Positions 50,943 to 62,122 of a DNA stretch of 64,000 bases are shown here, piece after piece; positions within the stretch are counted from its first letter, which is position 1, and each line of letters opens with the position of its first letter. The stretch lies in the NCBI GenBank assembly GCA_030827135.1, contig JAURFE010000007.1, forward strand, positions 1-64,000, written 5' to 3'. Source of the stretch: Vicinamibacterales bacterium. GTDB taxonomy: Bacteria > Acidobacteriota > Vicinamibacteria > Vicinamibacterales > SCN-69-37. A model generated the notes under the pieces. It ran no database searches. It had not been told where the DNA came from and saw only the letters and a list, made by a program, of their open reading frames with translations. Both the position numbers and the translations under genes were made by a program.

Positions 50943-52906
50943 TCAGATGACTGGAATCCCGAGACCTGCCAAGTAGTTGAAGGTTGGGTCGTAGAATTCA
51001 GGACGTCTGATGTGATCCGTAGGGTGCCCAGGAGGGACACAGATGGCCATACCTTGCCGTGCTCGCGTCAGCAGAACACGATAGGCATTTCTCAGGTAGT
51101 GTTGATTCTCTTCTTTTGAGACCCTCTGCCATTTGCTGCCGCGAAAGGAGTGGTGACTCCAAGACGACGCGCCAGACCGGAGATCTGCGTCCCATGTCAC
51201 GCAGGCCCAATCGAGTTCAAGCCCCTGAACTTGAAACTCGGTCGCAGCGTCCTCGAGGTAATAGCTGGAGCGCGTGTCATCCCGGTCGTTGAGAAACCAG
51301 TGAACAGGATTCACTTCGACTCTGATATCGACTGCGTGGGGCTTGAGGCGCTGCGCACCTGATGAAGCGACCAAGCCGAATCGTTCAGACCCTCTTGCTT
51401 TTTGCCTCACCCAGTCCTTCGCTGCGTCCAGGTTCCGAGTCAGAACTATTGGGTATCTTTGCAGGGTGTCTGCCAGTAACGCCTTCGCATCGCTGCCTTG
51501 ACGAAACGTGACACGTTCTCGGCCCGAAACGACCGCATCGACACGGCGAGGTGGAGACTGGGATCCTCAACGAGCTTTGCTCTGCCTGCAAGGTGCGTGA
51601 CTGCGTGGCCAGCGTCGTACTCGCTGTCTACCAGCTGTGGGGAGATGTACGCCGTCCAACTGTTGAACGATGTCGCGACCGCATCGAGCCACGCTGAAAT
51701 CCCCGCTTCACCCCTGTTGATTTCCTGGCCTCCACCAACCAGACAAATCACGACTGCCCAATCAGGGTGACGATCGAGATATGAGAGAAGGACCTCGGGC
51801 TCGGATTGGGAAAAGCCTGGGCGCCCCTTTTTTCGACGCATGAAATCGCTGGTCATCGCGCGATCCCATGCTCGCTGCGCCTCATCAAAGATGACCACGC
51901 GGTCGCTCGGAGCGCCGATGTGCTTCAGTCCCTCATCCCTGAAGTGATGGACGTTCTGAATGAATGGCTTAATCTTTTGGACGACGTGGCCCTTCCTGGC
52001 AGTACCATTTGCGCGTTTGATTCGCGCCATTTCGTCTCGCGCAAGCGCCTCGGTCAATACCTTGACCAAGGGACCGTTGCCAGACAGGAATACCGCATGG
52101 GCAGGATCCTGTTCTCCGCTACGACGAGTTGCGATATTCAGACCGACCAAAGTCTTACCGGCGCCTGGGACTCCCGTGACAAAAACTATGGCCTTCTTGC
52201 CTGAGGTTCTGGCCTCATCAATGATGTCCTCCACCCTGACCGAGGTGATCGTCAGGTTCTCGCCCGCCTCAGATGCCGCAATGGCTTCAACCGAGTGACG
52301 GGCATACAAGGCTTGGGCTGCTTCGATAATCGTCGGTGTTGGCTGGTAGGGTGAGGCCACCCAATCGCTCGGATCGATCGGAGTGCCAGCTAGTGAAGAT
52401 GATGCGGACTCGATCACACTTCGAAGACCGGCTGCGTTGCACGTGGTGGGACGGTGCACACCGTCGTCAGCTGGGGGCGCAATCGATAGCGGAACAGCGT
52501 CGATTTCAGTGGCTACCAGAACGGGCAGTATTCGAGCGTGATGACTTGCGCGGTGAAAGTTCTTCAGATCAAGCGCGTAGTCCCATGCCTGGTTGTAGTC
52601 CGCAAGGTTGATTTTGCGTTCGCCGACTTTGAACTCAACAACTGCGATGAGAGGGCCAGTAATGATCACCGCGTCAATCCGGCTTCCGATTCGTGGCACC
52701 TCGAACTCTAGAAAGATTGCGCCTGGGATCCCAGTCAGACTCTGCCGAAGGATTTCGATTTCACCCAGCCAAGCATCTCGTTGGGGTGGGTCAACGGAGT
52801 AGTTGCTCCTGGTCGTGAGCGCACCGATGACAGAGTCGGCACTTGCGCCAAGGAACTCGTCTATCGTGGCGGCGTAATACGCCCGCAGGGTAGTCAGCAA
52901 AGGCAT
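50943..52906 (-). pseudogene. Frameshifted nuclease-helicase (DUF2075 / Schlafen-group-3 type)
   Basis: Two adjacent reading frames make one protein. The first (52906-51446, 486 residues) has an N-terminal PD-(D/E)xK-like nuclease (IGSRIDAVIITGPLIAVVEF then KVG) and the helicase Walker A in FVTGVPGAGKTLVGLN, with Walker B-like VVIFDEAQRAWDR. The frame then shifts: the second part (from about 51481 to 50943) continues the same family with ALLADTLQRYPIVLTRNLD, WFLNDRDDTRSSYYLEDAA, TEFQVQGLELDWACV and NAYRVLLTRARQGM. One missing base near the AAGG at about 51481-51485 explains the break. Related genes occur in defence and accessory islands. G+C is lower than around it. Confidence 0.85.
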
Positions 52907-53033
52907 TCCTGAGGTGGCGCCAGGTTATCACCAGTCACGCAGACACCCGGCAGAGGGTTGGCGTGGAGGCGGTTGGCCGACTGCGAGCGACGCGAAAGCG
53001 AAGTCCGAAGAACGTCACGGAAGGGGGGGACAG

Positions 53034-53059
53034 CGCGTGGGGATGGGGGCCCCCACGCG
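53034..53059 (-). terminator. Strong hairpin downstream of the Wzt gene
   Basis: CGCGTGGGG (53034-53042) and CCCCACGCG (53051-53059) pair over nine bases around ATGGGGGC. It lies about 90 bp after the end of the exporter ATPase gene on the minus strand and upstream of the nuclease-helicase gene. The rest of the 239-bp gap (52907-53145) shows nothing else I recognise. Confidence 0.5.
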
Positions 53060-53145
53060 ATCTCGAGAGACAGTTCCCTGGAGTGATGTTCTTCCGCGGA
53101 GTCGAGCCGGAGGCCAGCCGATTCCACGACGACCCTCTGCCGGCT

Positions 53146-54471
53146 CTACTCGGGGCTCTTGAACTTCACGCCGTCCGAGAAAGTCCAGCTGTGTTTCGGG
53201 CGATAGACGCCGGCATCCTTGACGCGGGACTTCACGCGGAAGGTGTGGAGCAGGCGGTGGTAGTCGTAGGGGCCACCGTCGCGTTTGTGGACGGCGACGT
53301 CAAGTTTGTAGGTGCCTTCGACGAGGTCAAGCGACTCGAGGAGCAGGTTGACCGTGGCCTCGCCCTCGAGGTGGTCTGACACGTACTGTTCGATGTCGGT
53401 GTTGGTGCCGTAGACCCAGACGCCATCGGCCGTGAAGATGCCGAAGCCAAACACGAAGTCCTGCACAGGCGCTGAGGCCTTGACGCCGAGGGCCACTCGG
53501 AGCGACTCGCCACTCTGAATCACCTGCGTCGGCTGGCCGGCGGCGTCGAGGAACTCGACGGAGGTGATCTGGACGCCGCCCGATCCCCAGCGGCCTTCGC
53601 CGGCGGCATTCATGTTGTCAGGGAGGGCCTCCGGCGCCGCAAGTGTTTCGGGTTCCGGTTGCCCTGCGCCGCCGGCTTCGTCCTGCGCCTTCGCATCAGT
53701 CGCCGCCAGGAACGTCTCTTCCTGCTTCGAGACATCCGTCACATACACGCCAACAACCCGCTTGGGATCGCCTTCGGCCTTTTTCTCGCCGCCATCAAGC
53801 CACACGGCCTCATCGCAGAACCGCTCCACGAGGCCCAGCGAGTGGGTGACGAGCAGGATCGTCTTCCCGCGGCGGCGGAACTCACCGAACTTGTCGAGGC
53901 ACTTGTGCGTGAAGCCTTCGTCCCCGACGGCCAGCACTTCGTCCACAAGCAATACGTCAGGGTCCACGTGGATCGCCACGGCGAAGCCAAGCCGCATATA
54001 CATGCCGGACGAGTACGTCTTCACCGGCGCGTCGATGAACTCGGTCAACTCGGCAAACTCGACGATCTGGTCGAAGCGCTGTTCAATCTCCCGCTTCGAG
54101 AGACCGAGCATGATGCCGTTGATGAAGACGTTTTCACGCCCTGAGATTTCAGGATGAAATCCGGCGCCCAGTTCAATCAACGCCGAGATCCGGCCTTGAA
54201 CAGTGACCGTCCCCAACGTGGGCTTGGTGATGCCCGCGACCAGCTTCAACGCCGTGCTCTTGCCGGATCCGTTTCGGCCGACCACGCCGTACGTACAGCC
54301 CTTCGGCACACTGAACGACACGTGCTTCAGCGCCTGAAACGTCTCTTCAGGTTTCAGCTTCCTGACAAGATCGCCCGAGAGCAAGGCGCTCTTCAACGTG
54401 GAGAACTGCCGGCCACCATACCGTCGGTAGATCTTCGAGACGTCGTCGAGAACGATGGCTGGCGCCTTCAC
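53146..54471 (-). CDS. wzt: Polysaccharide ABC exporter ATP-binding protein (Wzt type)
   Basis: A 441-residue ATPase. The nucleotide-binding domain (1-250) has Walker A VVGRNGSGKSTALKL, signature region KTYSSGMYMRLGFA, Walker B VLLVDEVLAVGD and switch His in LLVTHSLG. The C-terminal 150 residues (from about 290) form a Wzt carbohydrate-binding beta-sandwich that recognises the finished O-antigen end (GVQITSVEFLDAAGQ, FVFGFGIFTADGVWVYGTNT). It starts at GTG 54471, overlapping the permease stop (GTGA). A Glu/Ala/Pro-rich linker joins the domains. Confidence 0.92.
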   Translation of the reverse strand: MKAPAIVLDDVSKIYRRYGGRQFSTLKSALLSGDLVRKLKPEETFQALKHVSFSVPKGCTYGVVGRNGSGKSTALKLVAGITKPTLGTVTVQGRISALIELGAGFHPEISGRENVFINGIMLGLSKREIEQRFDQIVEFAELTEFIDAPVKTYSSGMYMRLGFAVAIHVDPDVLLVDEVLAVGDEGFTHKCLDKFGEFRRRGKTILLVTHSLGLVERFCDEAVWLDGGEKKAEGDPKRVVGVYVTDVSKQEETFLAATDAKAQDEAGGAGQPEPETLAAPEALPDNMNAAGEGRWGSGGVQITSVEFLDAAGQPTQVIQSGESLRVALGVKASAPVQDFVFGFGIFTADGVWVYGTNTDIEQYVSDHLEGEATVNLLLESLDLVEGTYKLDVAVHKRDGGPYDYHRLLHTFRVKSRVKDAGVYRPKHSWTFSDGVKFKSPE

Positions 54472-55304
54472 ACCGCCTCCGCAAAGGAATCGCGCAGGCG
54501 GTCGAAGAACCAATATGCGGCGAGGAACAACACGACCGAGCCTCCGCCCAGCGCCAGCAGCCACGACTTGTGACCAAATGGCCCGACATGGAAGAGCACT
54601 TCCTGGTAGGACACGGCCAAATGGAAAAACGGATTCCAGTTGAACCAGTGCAGGTACTGACTGAAGGCAGCGGAGGCGTCGACGTTACCGGCAGCGCCTG
54701 AGACCGGCTTGAAGAGCTTGTAGTAGTAGATGATCGGTGTCGCAAAGAACCAGAAGGTCAGCAGGTTCGACAGCAGGTCGCGCACATCGCGGAAGTGCAC
54801 CGTCAGCGCGGAGAGAAAAAGCGCGAGTGCCATCGTGAATAGGAACTGGATGGCGACGATGACCGGAAACCACCAGAGTTCGTTCCAATCCGGAAGGTGG
54901 CCGGTCCACAGCATGAAGCCGGCGAGAATGGGAAGGCCAAGCACGAAGTGCATCATGCTGGCGACCACGCTGACGATCGGCAGAACCTCCGCCGGGAACA
55001 GCACCTTCTTGATGAGGTTGCCGCCGGAGATCAGCGATCCCGCGGACTCATTCAGCGCAGACGAGAACCACGTCCACGGCAGCAACCCGCAGAACATGAA
55101 GAGCGCGTAGGGCTGAATTTCTTCGATGGCGCCGGTGAGGAGATTCGTGAATACCCAGTTGTAGATCAGCAACAACATGAGGGGATTCACGAAGGACCAG
55201 AAGAACCCGAGGAAGCTGCCCCGGTACCGCGCCTTCAGATCCCGCACCACCAGGCTCTGAATCAGCCCACGGTAGCGCACCAGATTTCTCAGGTTATCGA
55301 ACAT
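54468..55304 (-). CDS. wzm: Polysaccharide ABC exporter permease (Wzm type)
   Basis: A 278-residue ABC-2 permease with six helices. The N-terminal LVVRDLKARYRGSFLGFFWS and NPLMLLLIYNWVF are characteristic of Wzm/KpsM-like exporters of O-antigen or capsule. It works with the ATPase encoded next. The ATG at 55304 overlaps the PP2C gene end by 11 nt, so translation is coupled to a signalling gene. No glycosyltransferases for the repeat unit lie adjacent. Confidence 0.92.
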   Translation of the reverse strand: MFDNLRNLVRYRGLIQSLVVRDLKARYRGSFLGFFWSFVNPLMLLLIYNWVFTNLLTGAIEEIQPYALFMFCGLLPWTWFSSALNESAGSLISGGNLIKKVLFPAEVLPIVSVVASMMHFVLGLPILAGFMLWTGHLPDWNELWWFPVIVAIQFLFTMALALFLSALTVHFRDVRDLLSNLLTFWFFATPIIYYYKLFKPVSGAAGNVDASAAFSQYLHWFNWNPFFHLAVSYQEVLFHVGPFGHKSWLLALGGGSVVLFLAAYWFFDRLRDSFAEAV

Positions 55305-56100
55305 CCACCCGCACCAGCACGACGGTGATGTTATCCGGTCCGCCGCTGGCATTGGCCGCATCGATCAGCGCAGAGGCTGTCGCTTCAAGGGCCAGTGGTG
55401 CAGGGTCCGAGGGTCCAGGGTCCAGGGTTCGGCTATTGAGGATGGCTTCGATCGCTTCCAGGGGCACCACCGACGACAGGCCATCCGAGCAGATCATGAT
55501 GAGGTCGCCGGTCTCAATGGCCACATCAGCCACCTCGACCTCAGGATCGTCGCCACCGGAGATCGCGCGCGTCACAACGTTGCGCCAGGGATGGCGCTGC
55601 GCATCAGAGTCGGTCAACACACCGGCGCGCACCTGCTCACTCACCCACGAGTGATCGTTGGTGATCTGCGTGAGACGGGAGTGGCGCAGGAGATACACGC
55701 GCGAGTCGCCCACGTGCGCGACGTGCAGATGTCCTTCGGGACCCAGCAGAATCGCCGCCGCCGTCGTCGCCATCCCCTTGAGCGCGGGATCGGCGCTGAT
55801 GGCGGATGCGACACGCCGGTTCGCGAGCCGGAAGGCCGCAATCAAACGATTGGCTTCGAGGGATCGGGCGACTTCGTAGGGGAAGGGCCAGGTCTGGTTC
55901 AGATCGGCATCGCGGGTGTCGCTGATGAACGACTCCACCATGGTGACCGTGAGCCCGGACGCCACTTCGCCGGCTTCATGGCCGCCCATGCCGTCGGCCA
56001 CGATAAACAGCCCGAGATCCGGACGCGCGCGGAAGGCGTCTTCGTTACCCTCTCGTCGTAAGCCCGGATGGGTGACGGCGGCCGAAGACACCTGCACCAT
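55294..56100 (-). CDS. PP2C family serine/threonine phosphatase
   Basis: A 268-residue metal-dependent phosphatase of the Stp/PrpC type. Motifs are in order: GNEDAF, VADGMGGHEAGEVAS, MATTAAAILL, VAHVGDSRVYLL, CSDGLSSVVPLEA and GGPDNITVVLV, with all metal Asp residues in place. It would oppose a Ser/Thr kinase; none is seen here. Residues 223-233 (TLDPGPSDPA) come from a period-7 DNA repeat at 55402-55430. It is between atpC and the exporter genes on one strand. Confidence 0.92.
   Translation of the reverse strand: MVQVSSAAVTHPGLRREGNEDAFRARPDLGLFIVADGMGGHEAGEVASGLTVTMVESFISDTRDADLNQTWPFPYEVARSLEANRLIAAFRLANRRVASAISADPALKGMATTAAAILLGPEGHLHVAHVGDSRVYLLRHSRLTQITNDHSWVSEQVRAGVLTDSDAQRHPWRNVVTRAISGGDDPEVEVADVAIETGDLIMICSDGLSSVVPLEAIEAILNSRTLDPGPSDPAPLALEATASALIDAANASGGPDNITVVLVRVDVR
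55402..55430. repeat. Period-7 word repeat inside the PP2C gene
   Basis: AGGGTCCG, AGGGTCC, AGGGTCC and AGGGTTC follow directly. They are read as a Pro/Asp-rich loop insertion near the C-terminus of the phosphatase. The unit resembles the GGACCC words at other sites in the window (read on the other strand). Confidence 0.6.
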
Positions 56101-56106
56101 GAAATC

Positions 56107-56535
56107 TCAGCGACGCCTGGCGTGTTGCGACACCTGCAACCGGGTGATCGCGCGGAGCAGCGCAAGACGCGCGCGTTCGTAGTCCGCTTCGTTTCCGGAG
56201 CGCTTCACTTCGGCGAGCTGTTCTTCAGCGCGCCGTTTCGCGGCTTCGGCGCGCTGCAGGTCGATGTCGTCGGCCTTCTCCGCAATCCGCGCAAGAATGG
56301 TGACCCGATCGGGGAGCACTTCGGCAAACCCAAACCCGACGTAGCCGAAGAACTTCTCCGACCCCTTGCGGTACCACATCTCGCCGACCTTCAGGGCCAC
56401 GAGCATGGGCGTGTGACCGGGAAGGATGCCAAGCGATCCTTCCTCGCCAGGCAGCTGCAGCTCGTCCACATCCTCGTGGGCGATCGCCCGCTCGGGGGTG
56501 ACGAATTCAAGACGCAGGTGGGTCGGAATGGCCAT
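56107..56535 (-). CDS. atpC: ATP synthase F1 subunit epsilon
   Basis: A 142-residue protein with the epsilon beta-sandwich (LRLEFVTPERAIAHEDVDEL, LPGEEGSLGILPGHTPMLV) and a C-terminal two-helix region (AEAAKRRAEEQLAEVK). Epsilon links the rotor to the F0 ring and can brake hydrolysis. It is the last gene of the F1 cluster, 9 nt after atpD. Confidence 0.93.
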   Translation of the reverse strand: MAIPTHLRLEFVTPERAIAHEDVDELQLPGEEGSLGILPGHTPMLVALKVGEMWYRKGSEKFFGYVGFGFAEVLPDRVTILARIAEKADDIDLQRAEAAKRRAEEQLAEVKRSGNEADYERARLALLRAITRLQVSQHARRR

Positions 56536-56544
56536 GGTGCTCGC

Positions 56545-58026
<1,482 letters not shown>

Positions 58027-58893
58027 TTACTGCGCCTGTGCTCCAGACACGACTTCGATAATTTCCCGTGTGATCGCCGCCTGTCGCACCTTGTTCATGG
58101 TGAGCGTCAGGCCTTCGATCATTTCAGCCGAGTTGCGCGTCGCGGCATCCATCGCCGTCATACGCGCGGCATGTTCAGCCGCCGACGACTCCAGCAGTGC
58201 GCGCAGCACCTGGGCTTCGACCAGCCGCGGCAGCAGTTCGTCGAAGATCCGTTGCGGCGACGGCTCGTACAGATATTCAATGCCGCCCGCAGTGTCCTTC
58301 GTGACCTCAATCGGCGCCATGGGCAGCAACTGCTCGACAACGAGCTTCTGCGCGATGACCGACTTGAATTCGTTGTAGACCAGATGGACGCTGTCGACCT
58401 TGCCGGCGATGAAGTCCTCGATCGCCGGCGCGGCGACCGCTTCGGCTTCCGCAAACCCAATCACCTTCGGCAATGCCGTGTATTCAAACCGGATCGGGAA
58501 TCCGCGGCGGCCCAGGGCCTCGCGGCCCTTCTTGCCGACGAGTCCGAGCGACACTTCGCGGCCGGGATTCTCGCGGAGGAACTGGCCGACGGCCTTGACG
58601 ATGTTTGTGTTGAAGCTGCCGCACAGTCCGCGATCGCTCGTCAACACAATCAGCATCGTCTTCCCGGTTTTCACCCCTTCGCGCTGCACCAGCAGCGGGT
58701 GCTTGGTCTGGTCCACGCGCGCCGAGATGCTGGCCAGCACGTGTTTGGCCTGCTTGGCGAACGGACGCGTGGCCACCACGCGCTCCTGCGCGCGACGCAA
58801 CTTTGACGCGGCGACCATTTTCATGGCCTTCGTGATCTGCTGCGTGTTCTTGACGGCGCGGATGCGCCGACGCATGTCAATCAGTGAGGGCAT
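58027..58893 (-). CDS. atpG: ATP synthase F1 subunit gamma
   Basis: A 288-residue rotor shaft subunit. The N-terminal MRRRIRAVKNTQQITKAMKM with VAASKL and the C-terminal MDAATRNSAEMIEGLTLTMN, then VRQAAITREIIEVVSGA, are the coiled-coil halves; a Rossmann-like domain with SDRGLCGSFNTNI lies between. Length is normal. It follows atpA by 6 nt. Confidence 0.95.
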   Translation of the reverse strand: MPSLIDMRRRIRAVKNTQQITKAMKMVAASKLRRAQERVVATRPFAKQAKHVLASISARVDQTKHPLLVQREGVKTGKTMLIVLTSDRGLCGSFNTNIVKAVGQFLRENPGREVSLGLVGKKGREALGRRGFPIRFEYTALPKVIGFAEAEAVAAPAIEDFIAGKVDSVHLVYNEFKSVIAQKLVVEQLLPMAPIEVTKDTAGGIEYLYEPSPQRIFDELLPRLVEAQVLRALLESSAAEHAARMTAMDAATRNSAEMIEGLTLTMNKVRQAAITREIIEVVSGAQAQ

Positions 58894-58899
58894 GGTCTC

Positions 58900-60414
58900 T
58901 TAGGCCATCGCAGCGAACTGCTTGCCAAACTCCTCAAGAGCCGCCTGCAACGCCGGCTTGATCGTGTCGTCGAGCACCTTCTTTTCGGCGATCGAGGTCA
59001 ACACGTCGGGCCGCTGCGTTTCCAGGAACCGGTAGAGCTCGGTTTCGTAGGCGTGCACCTTGTCCACCGCGACGCTGTCGAGGTAGCCGTTGGTGGCCGC
59101 AAAGATGATCGCAACCTGCTTCGCCACGGGAAGCGGCCGGTACTGCGGCTGCTTCAGGATTTCCGTGAGACGCCGACCGCGGTTGAGCTGCTTCTGCGTC
59201 GCGGGATCGAGGTCGCTGCCAAACTGCGCGAAGGCTGCGAGTTCACGGTACTGCGCGAGGTCAAGACGCAGCGTGCCGGCGACCGAGCGCATCGCCTTGA
59301 TCTGCGCGGAACCACCGACGCGCGACACCGAGTTGCCGACGTTGATGGCGGGCCGGAAGCCCTGGTTGAACAAGTCCGCTTCGAGGAAGATCTGCCCGTC
59401 CGTGATCGAGATGACGTTGGTCGGGATGTACGCCGACAAGTCACCGGCCTGCGTTTCAATGATCGGCAGCGCCGTCAGCGACCCGCCGCCCAGATCCTTG
59501 TTCAGCTTCGCGGCGCGCTCCAGCAGACGGGAGTGCAGATAGAAGACGTCGCCGGGATACGCTTCGCGGCCTGGCGGACGCCGGAGGAGCAGCGAAATCT
59601 CGCGGTACGCCTGCGCGTGCTTTGACAGGTCGTCATACACCACGAGGGCGTGACGGCCGCTGTCGCGGAAGAACTCGCCAATCGTGCACGCCGAGTACGG
59701 GCTGATGTAGAGCATCGGCGCCGGATCCGACGCGCCGGCCGAAACGACGATGGTGTATTCCATCGCGCCGGCTTCTTCGAGGGTACGCACCACCTGGGCG
59801 ACGGTCGACTGCTTCTGACCAATCGCGTTGTAGATGCAGATGACGTCGAGGCCCTTCTGATTGATGATGGCGTCGACGGCAACGGCGGTCTTGCCCGTCT
59901 GGCGGTCGCCGATGATGAGTTCGCGCTGTCCACGGCCAATCGGCACCATGCCGTCGATGGCCTTGAGCCCCGTCTGCAGCGGTTCCTTGACCGGCTGGCG
60001 GTCAACGACGCCGGGCGCCAGACGCTCGATCGGCAGGAACTGGTTCGTCGCAATCGGGCCCTTGCCGTCGATGGGCTGGCCGAGGGAGTTGACGACGCGG
60101 CCGAGCATGGCGTCACCAACCGGCACCGAGATAATGCGGCCCGTGCGCTTGACGGTGTCGCCTTCCTTGACGCCCGTCGAGCGGCCGAGGAGCACGGCAC
60201 CGACGCTTTCTTCTTCAAGGTTCAACGCGATGCCGAAGAGCCCGTTCGGGAACTCGAGCATTTCGCCGGCCATGGCACGTTCCACGCCGTGCAGGCGCGC
60301 GATACCGTCGCCCACCGAGATGACCGTGCCGACTTCGGCCACGTCCACGTCGACGCTGAAGTTGCCAATCTGGTCACGGATGATTTTGGAGATTTCTTCG
60401 GCCTTGATCTGCAT
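58900..60414 (-). CDS. atpA: ATP synthase F1 subunit alpha
   Basis: A 504-residue non-catalytic nucleotide-binding subunit. It has Walker [19 protein letters not shown], the arginine-finger region [15 protein letters not shown] with [10 protein letters not shown], and the N-terminal crown ([20 protein letters not shown]). It forms the alpha3-beta3 ring with atpD. A long open frame on the opposite strand through the cluster is only a codon-bias shadow. Confidence 0.96.
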   Translation of the reverse strand: MQIKAEEISKIIRDQIGNFSVDVDVAEVGTVISVGDGIARLHGVERAMAGEMLEFPNGLFGIALNLEEESVGAVLLGRSTGVKEGDTVKRTGRIISVPVGDAMLGRVVNSLGQPIDGKGPIATNQFLPIERLAPGVVDRQPVKEPLQTGLKAIDGMVPIGRGQRELIIGDRQTGKTAVAVDAIINQKGLDVICIYNAIGQKQSTVAQVVRTLEEAGAMEYTIVVSAGASDPAPMLYISPYSACTIGEFFRDSGRHALVVYDDLSKHAQAYREISLLLRRPPGREAYPGDVFYLHSRLLERAAKLNKDLGGGSLTALPIIETQAGDLSAYIPTNVISITDGQIFLEADLFNQGFRPAINVGNSVSRVGGSAQIKAMRSVAGTLRLDLAQYRELAAFAQFGSDLDPATQKQLNRGRRLTEILKQPQYRPLPVAKQVAIIFAATNGYLDSVAVDKVHAYETELYRFLETQRPDVLTSIAEKKVLDDTIKPALQAALEEFGKQFAAMA

Positions 60415-60435
60415 CTATCGTTCCTGAAGGTGTAC

Positions 60436-60984
60436 TTACGCCTGGGCCAGCAGGCGCTGGCGCATCTTCTCGAGTTGACGGGTGAGGCTCGCGTCGAACA
60501 CGACGCTGCCGACACGGGCGATGATGCCGCCGACGATGTCGGGGTTGACGGATTCCTGAATGCGCACGTCGGCATCGGACGCCGCGCTCAAGGCTTTGGC
60601 GAGCGATGTGCGCTGACTGTCGGCCATCGGCGTGGCGGTCACGATCTGCGCGTCCATGATCTTCTGATGTTCCATGACGCGCGCGGTGAACGCGTGCGCG
60701 ACGTCAGTGAGGCTGCTGAGCCGGTTGCGGTCGGCGAGCATGAGCACCAGACGACGCACTTCGACGGTGAAGTCGCCGGCGGCATCAAACACCTGGGTCA
60801 GCACGGCGTTCTTCTGCGCAGCCGACACGGCGGGTGAGGCGAGGACGCCGCGCAACTGCGCGTGGCCGTCGACCAAATCAGCGAAGGCCTTGAGATCGCG
60901 CTCGGCGCGCGACACATCGCCGGTCGTGTTGACGACTTCGAAAAGGACCGCGGCGTATCGCCGGGCGGCCGAACGTGCACTCAT
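60436..60984 (-). CDS. atpH: ATP synthase F1 subunit delta
   Basis: A 182-residue stator subunit (OSCP). The N-terminal helical domain (SAARRYAAVLFEVVNTTGDV, LASPAVSAAQKNAVLTQVF) and the C-terminal part (VNPDIVGGIIARVGSVVFDA) are typical. The ATG at 60984 was chosen over 61032 for the family start. It is the first F1 gene; no atpF or other F0 gene precedes it. Confidence 0.93.
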   Translation of the reverse strand: MSARSAARRYAAVLFEVVNTTGDVSRAERDLKAFADLVDGHAQLRGVLASPAVSAAQKNAVLTQVFDAAGDFTVEVRRLVLMLADRNRLSSLTDVAHAFTARVMEHQKIMDAQIVTATPMADSQRTSLAKALSAASDADVRIQESVNPDIVGGIIARVGSVVFDASLTRQLEKMRQRLLAQA

Positions 60985-61056
60985 GAGCGTTGGGGGCCTC
61001 CGCCGGGACGATCGGGCCCCGGCAAAACACACATTTATACCATGTACCTTGTGTGT

Positions 61057-62106
61057 CTAGCGAAGCCGCACCAGGCCGTCGTCATTTGACCGGTGGACAA
61101 CTTCGCCCACGCGGGTCGCCGGCACACCGGCGGCTCGTTGCGCGGCGATGAATCCATCGGCCGCATCTGGCGCGATCGTGAAGAGAAGGCCGCCGGAGGT
61201 CTGGGGATCGCAGCACAGCAGGAAACTCTCGTGGCGGACCCCGGGTTCAACCTTCAGCCGGTCGTAATGGCGCTGATTCGACCTGCCTCCACATGGGAGG
61301 TTCTGGACGGCGAGTTCAAGCGCCCCTGGAAGAACCGGCAATGAGTCGACTGTAAACTCAAGCGTATAGCCACTTGCGAGCGCAATTTCGGTTGCATGCC
61401 CTGCTAATCCAAACCCTGTGATGTCTGTGCAGGCTCCAATATGGCCACTCGGAGCTTTCCTGGCAACCTCGGCCGCCTTTAGGTTCAGTCGCAGCATCGA
61501 TTCAATGGCTGATGAAAGCTGGGTGTCTGTTGAACGACCAAATTTGTTGGCCCTGACAATGATTCCTGTGCCCAATGGCTTTGTCAGAACCAGGACATCG
61601 CCAATCCTGGCCCCTGAGTTCTTCCAAACTTTGTCGGGGTGGACCTCGCCGGTGACCGAGTAGCCGAACTTGACTTCCGGGTCGGTGACTGTGTGCCCAC
61701 CGAGCAGGGCTACCCTGGCTTCTCGCAGTTTGTCGGACCCGCCGCGGAAGATTTCTCGAACCACCTCGGTCGACGGGCCATCCTTGGGGAGAGCCGCAAT
61801 GGCCAGCGCGGTCCTGGGGACGCCGCCCATCGCGTACACATCGCTCAACGCATTGGCGGCGGCAATCTGGCCAAACACGTAGGGGTCGTCCACCATCGGC
61901 GTAAAGAAGTCCACGGTTTGCACAAGCGCGGATTCTTCCGACCACCGGTACACCCCGGCATCATCTGACGTCCTGAAATCGACAAGCACCCGATCGTCAT
62001 GATGCGCAGAGGGCAAGCCGGCCATCACGGCATCGAGTTCGGCGGGGCCCAGTTTGCTCGCACAACCGGCACAGTCGGCGTATTCGGTGAGTCGCTTCGC
62101 TTCCAT
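61057..62106 (-). CDS. selD: Selenide, water dikinase
   Basis: A 349-residue enzyme that makes selenophosphate from selenide and ATP for selenocysteine or selenouridine. The N-terminus LTEYADCAGCASKLGPAELD aligns with the catalytic loop of SelD; the reactive position is Cys, not selenocysteine. Further marks are VQTVDFFTPMVDDPYVFGQI, ANALSDVYAMGG, LLGGHTVTDPEVKFGYSVTG and TDITGFGLAGHATE. No selA, selB or selU gene is in the window. The DNA at about 61280-61640 is clearly lower in G+C than the rest. It lies in the same orientation between parB and atpH. Confidence 0.93.
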   Translation of the reverse strand: MEAKRLTEYADCAGCASKLGPAELDAVMAGLPSAHHDDRVLVDFRTSDDAGVYRWSEESALVQTVDFFTPMVDDPYVFGQIAAANALSDVYAMGGVPRTALAIAALPKDGPSTEVVREIFRGGSDKLREARVALLGGHTVTDPEVKFGYSVTGEVHPDKVWKNSGARIGDVLVLTKPLGTGIIVRANKFGRSTDTQLSSAIESMLRLNLKAAEVARKAPSGHIGACTDITGFGLAGHATEIALASGYTLEFTVDSLPVLPGALELAVQNLPCGGRSNQRHYDRLKVEPGVRHESFLLCCDPQTSGGLLFTIAPDAADGFIAAQRAAGVPATRVGEVVHRSNDDGLVRLR

Positions 62107-62122
62107 CGTCAGGGTCCAGGGC

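Noticed and set aside
51440-51490. Programmed ribosomal frameshift in the nuclease-helicase gene
   Set aside because: No slippery heptamer or stimulatory structure is evident at the junction, and the family normally needs no frameshift. A one-base deletion or assembly error is simpler.
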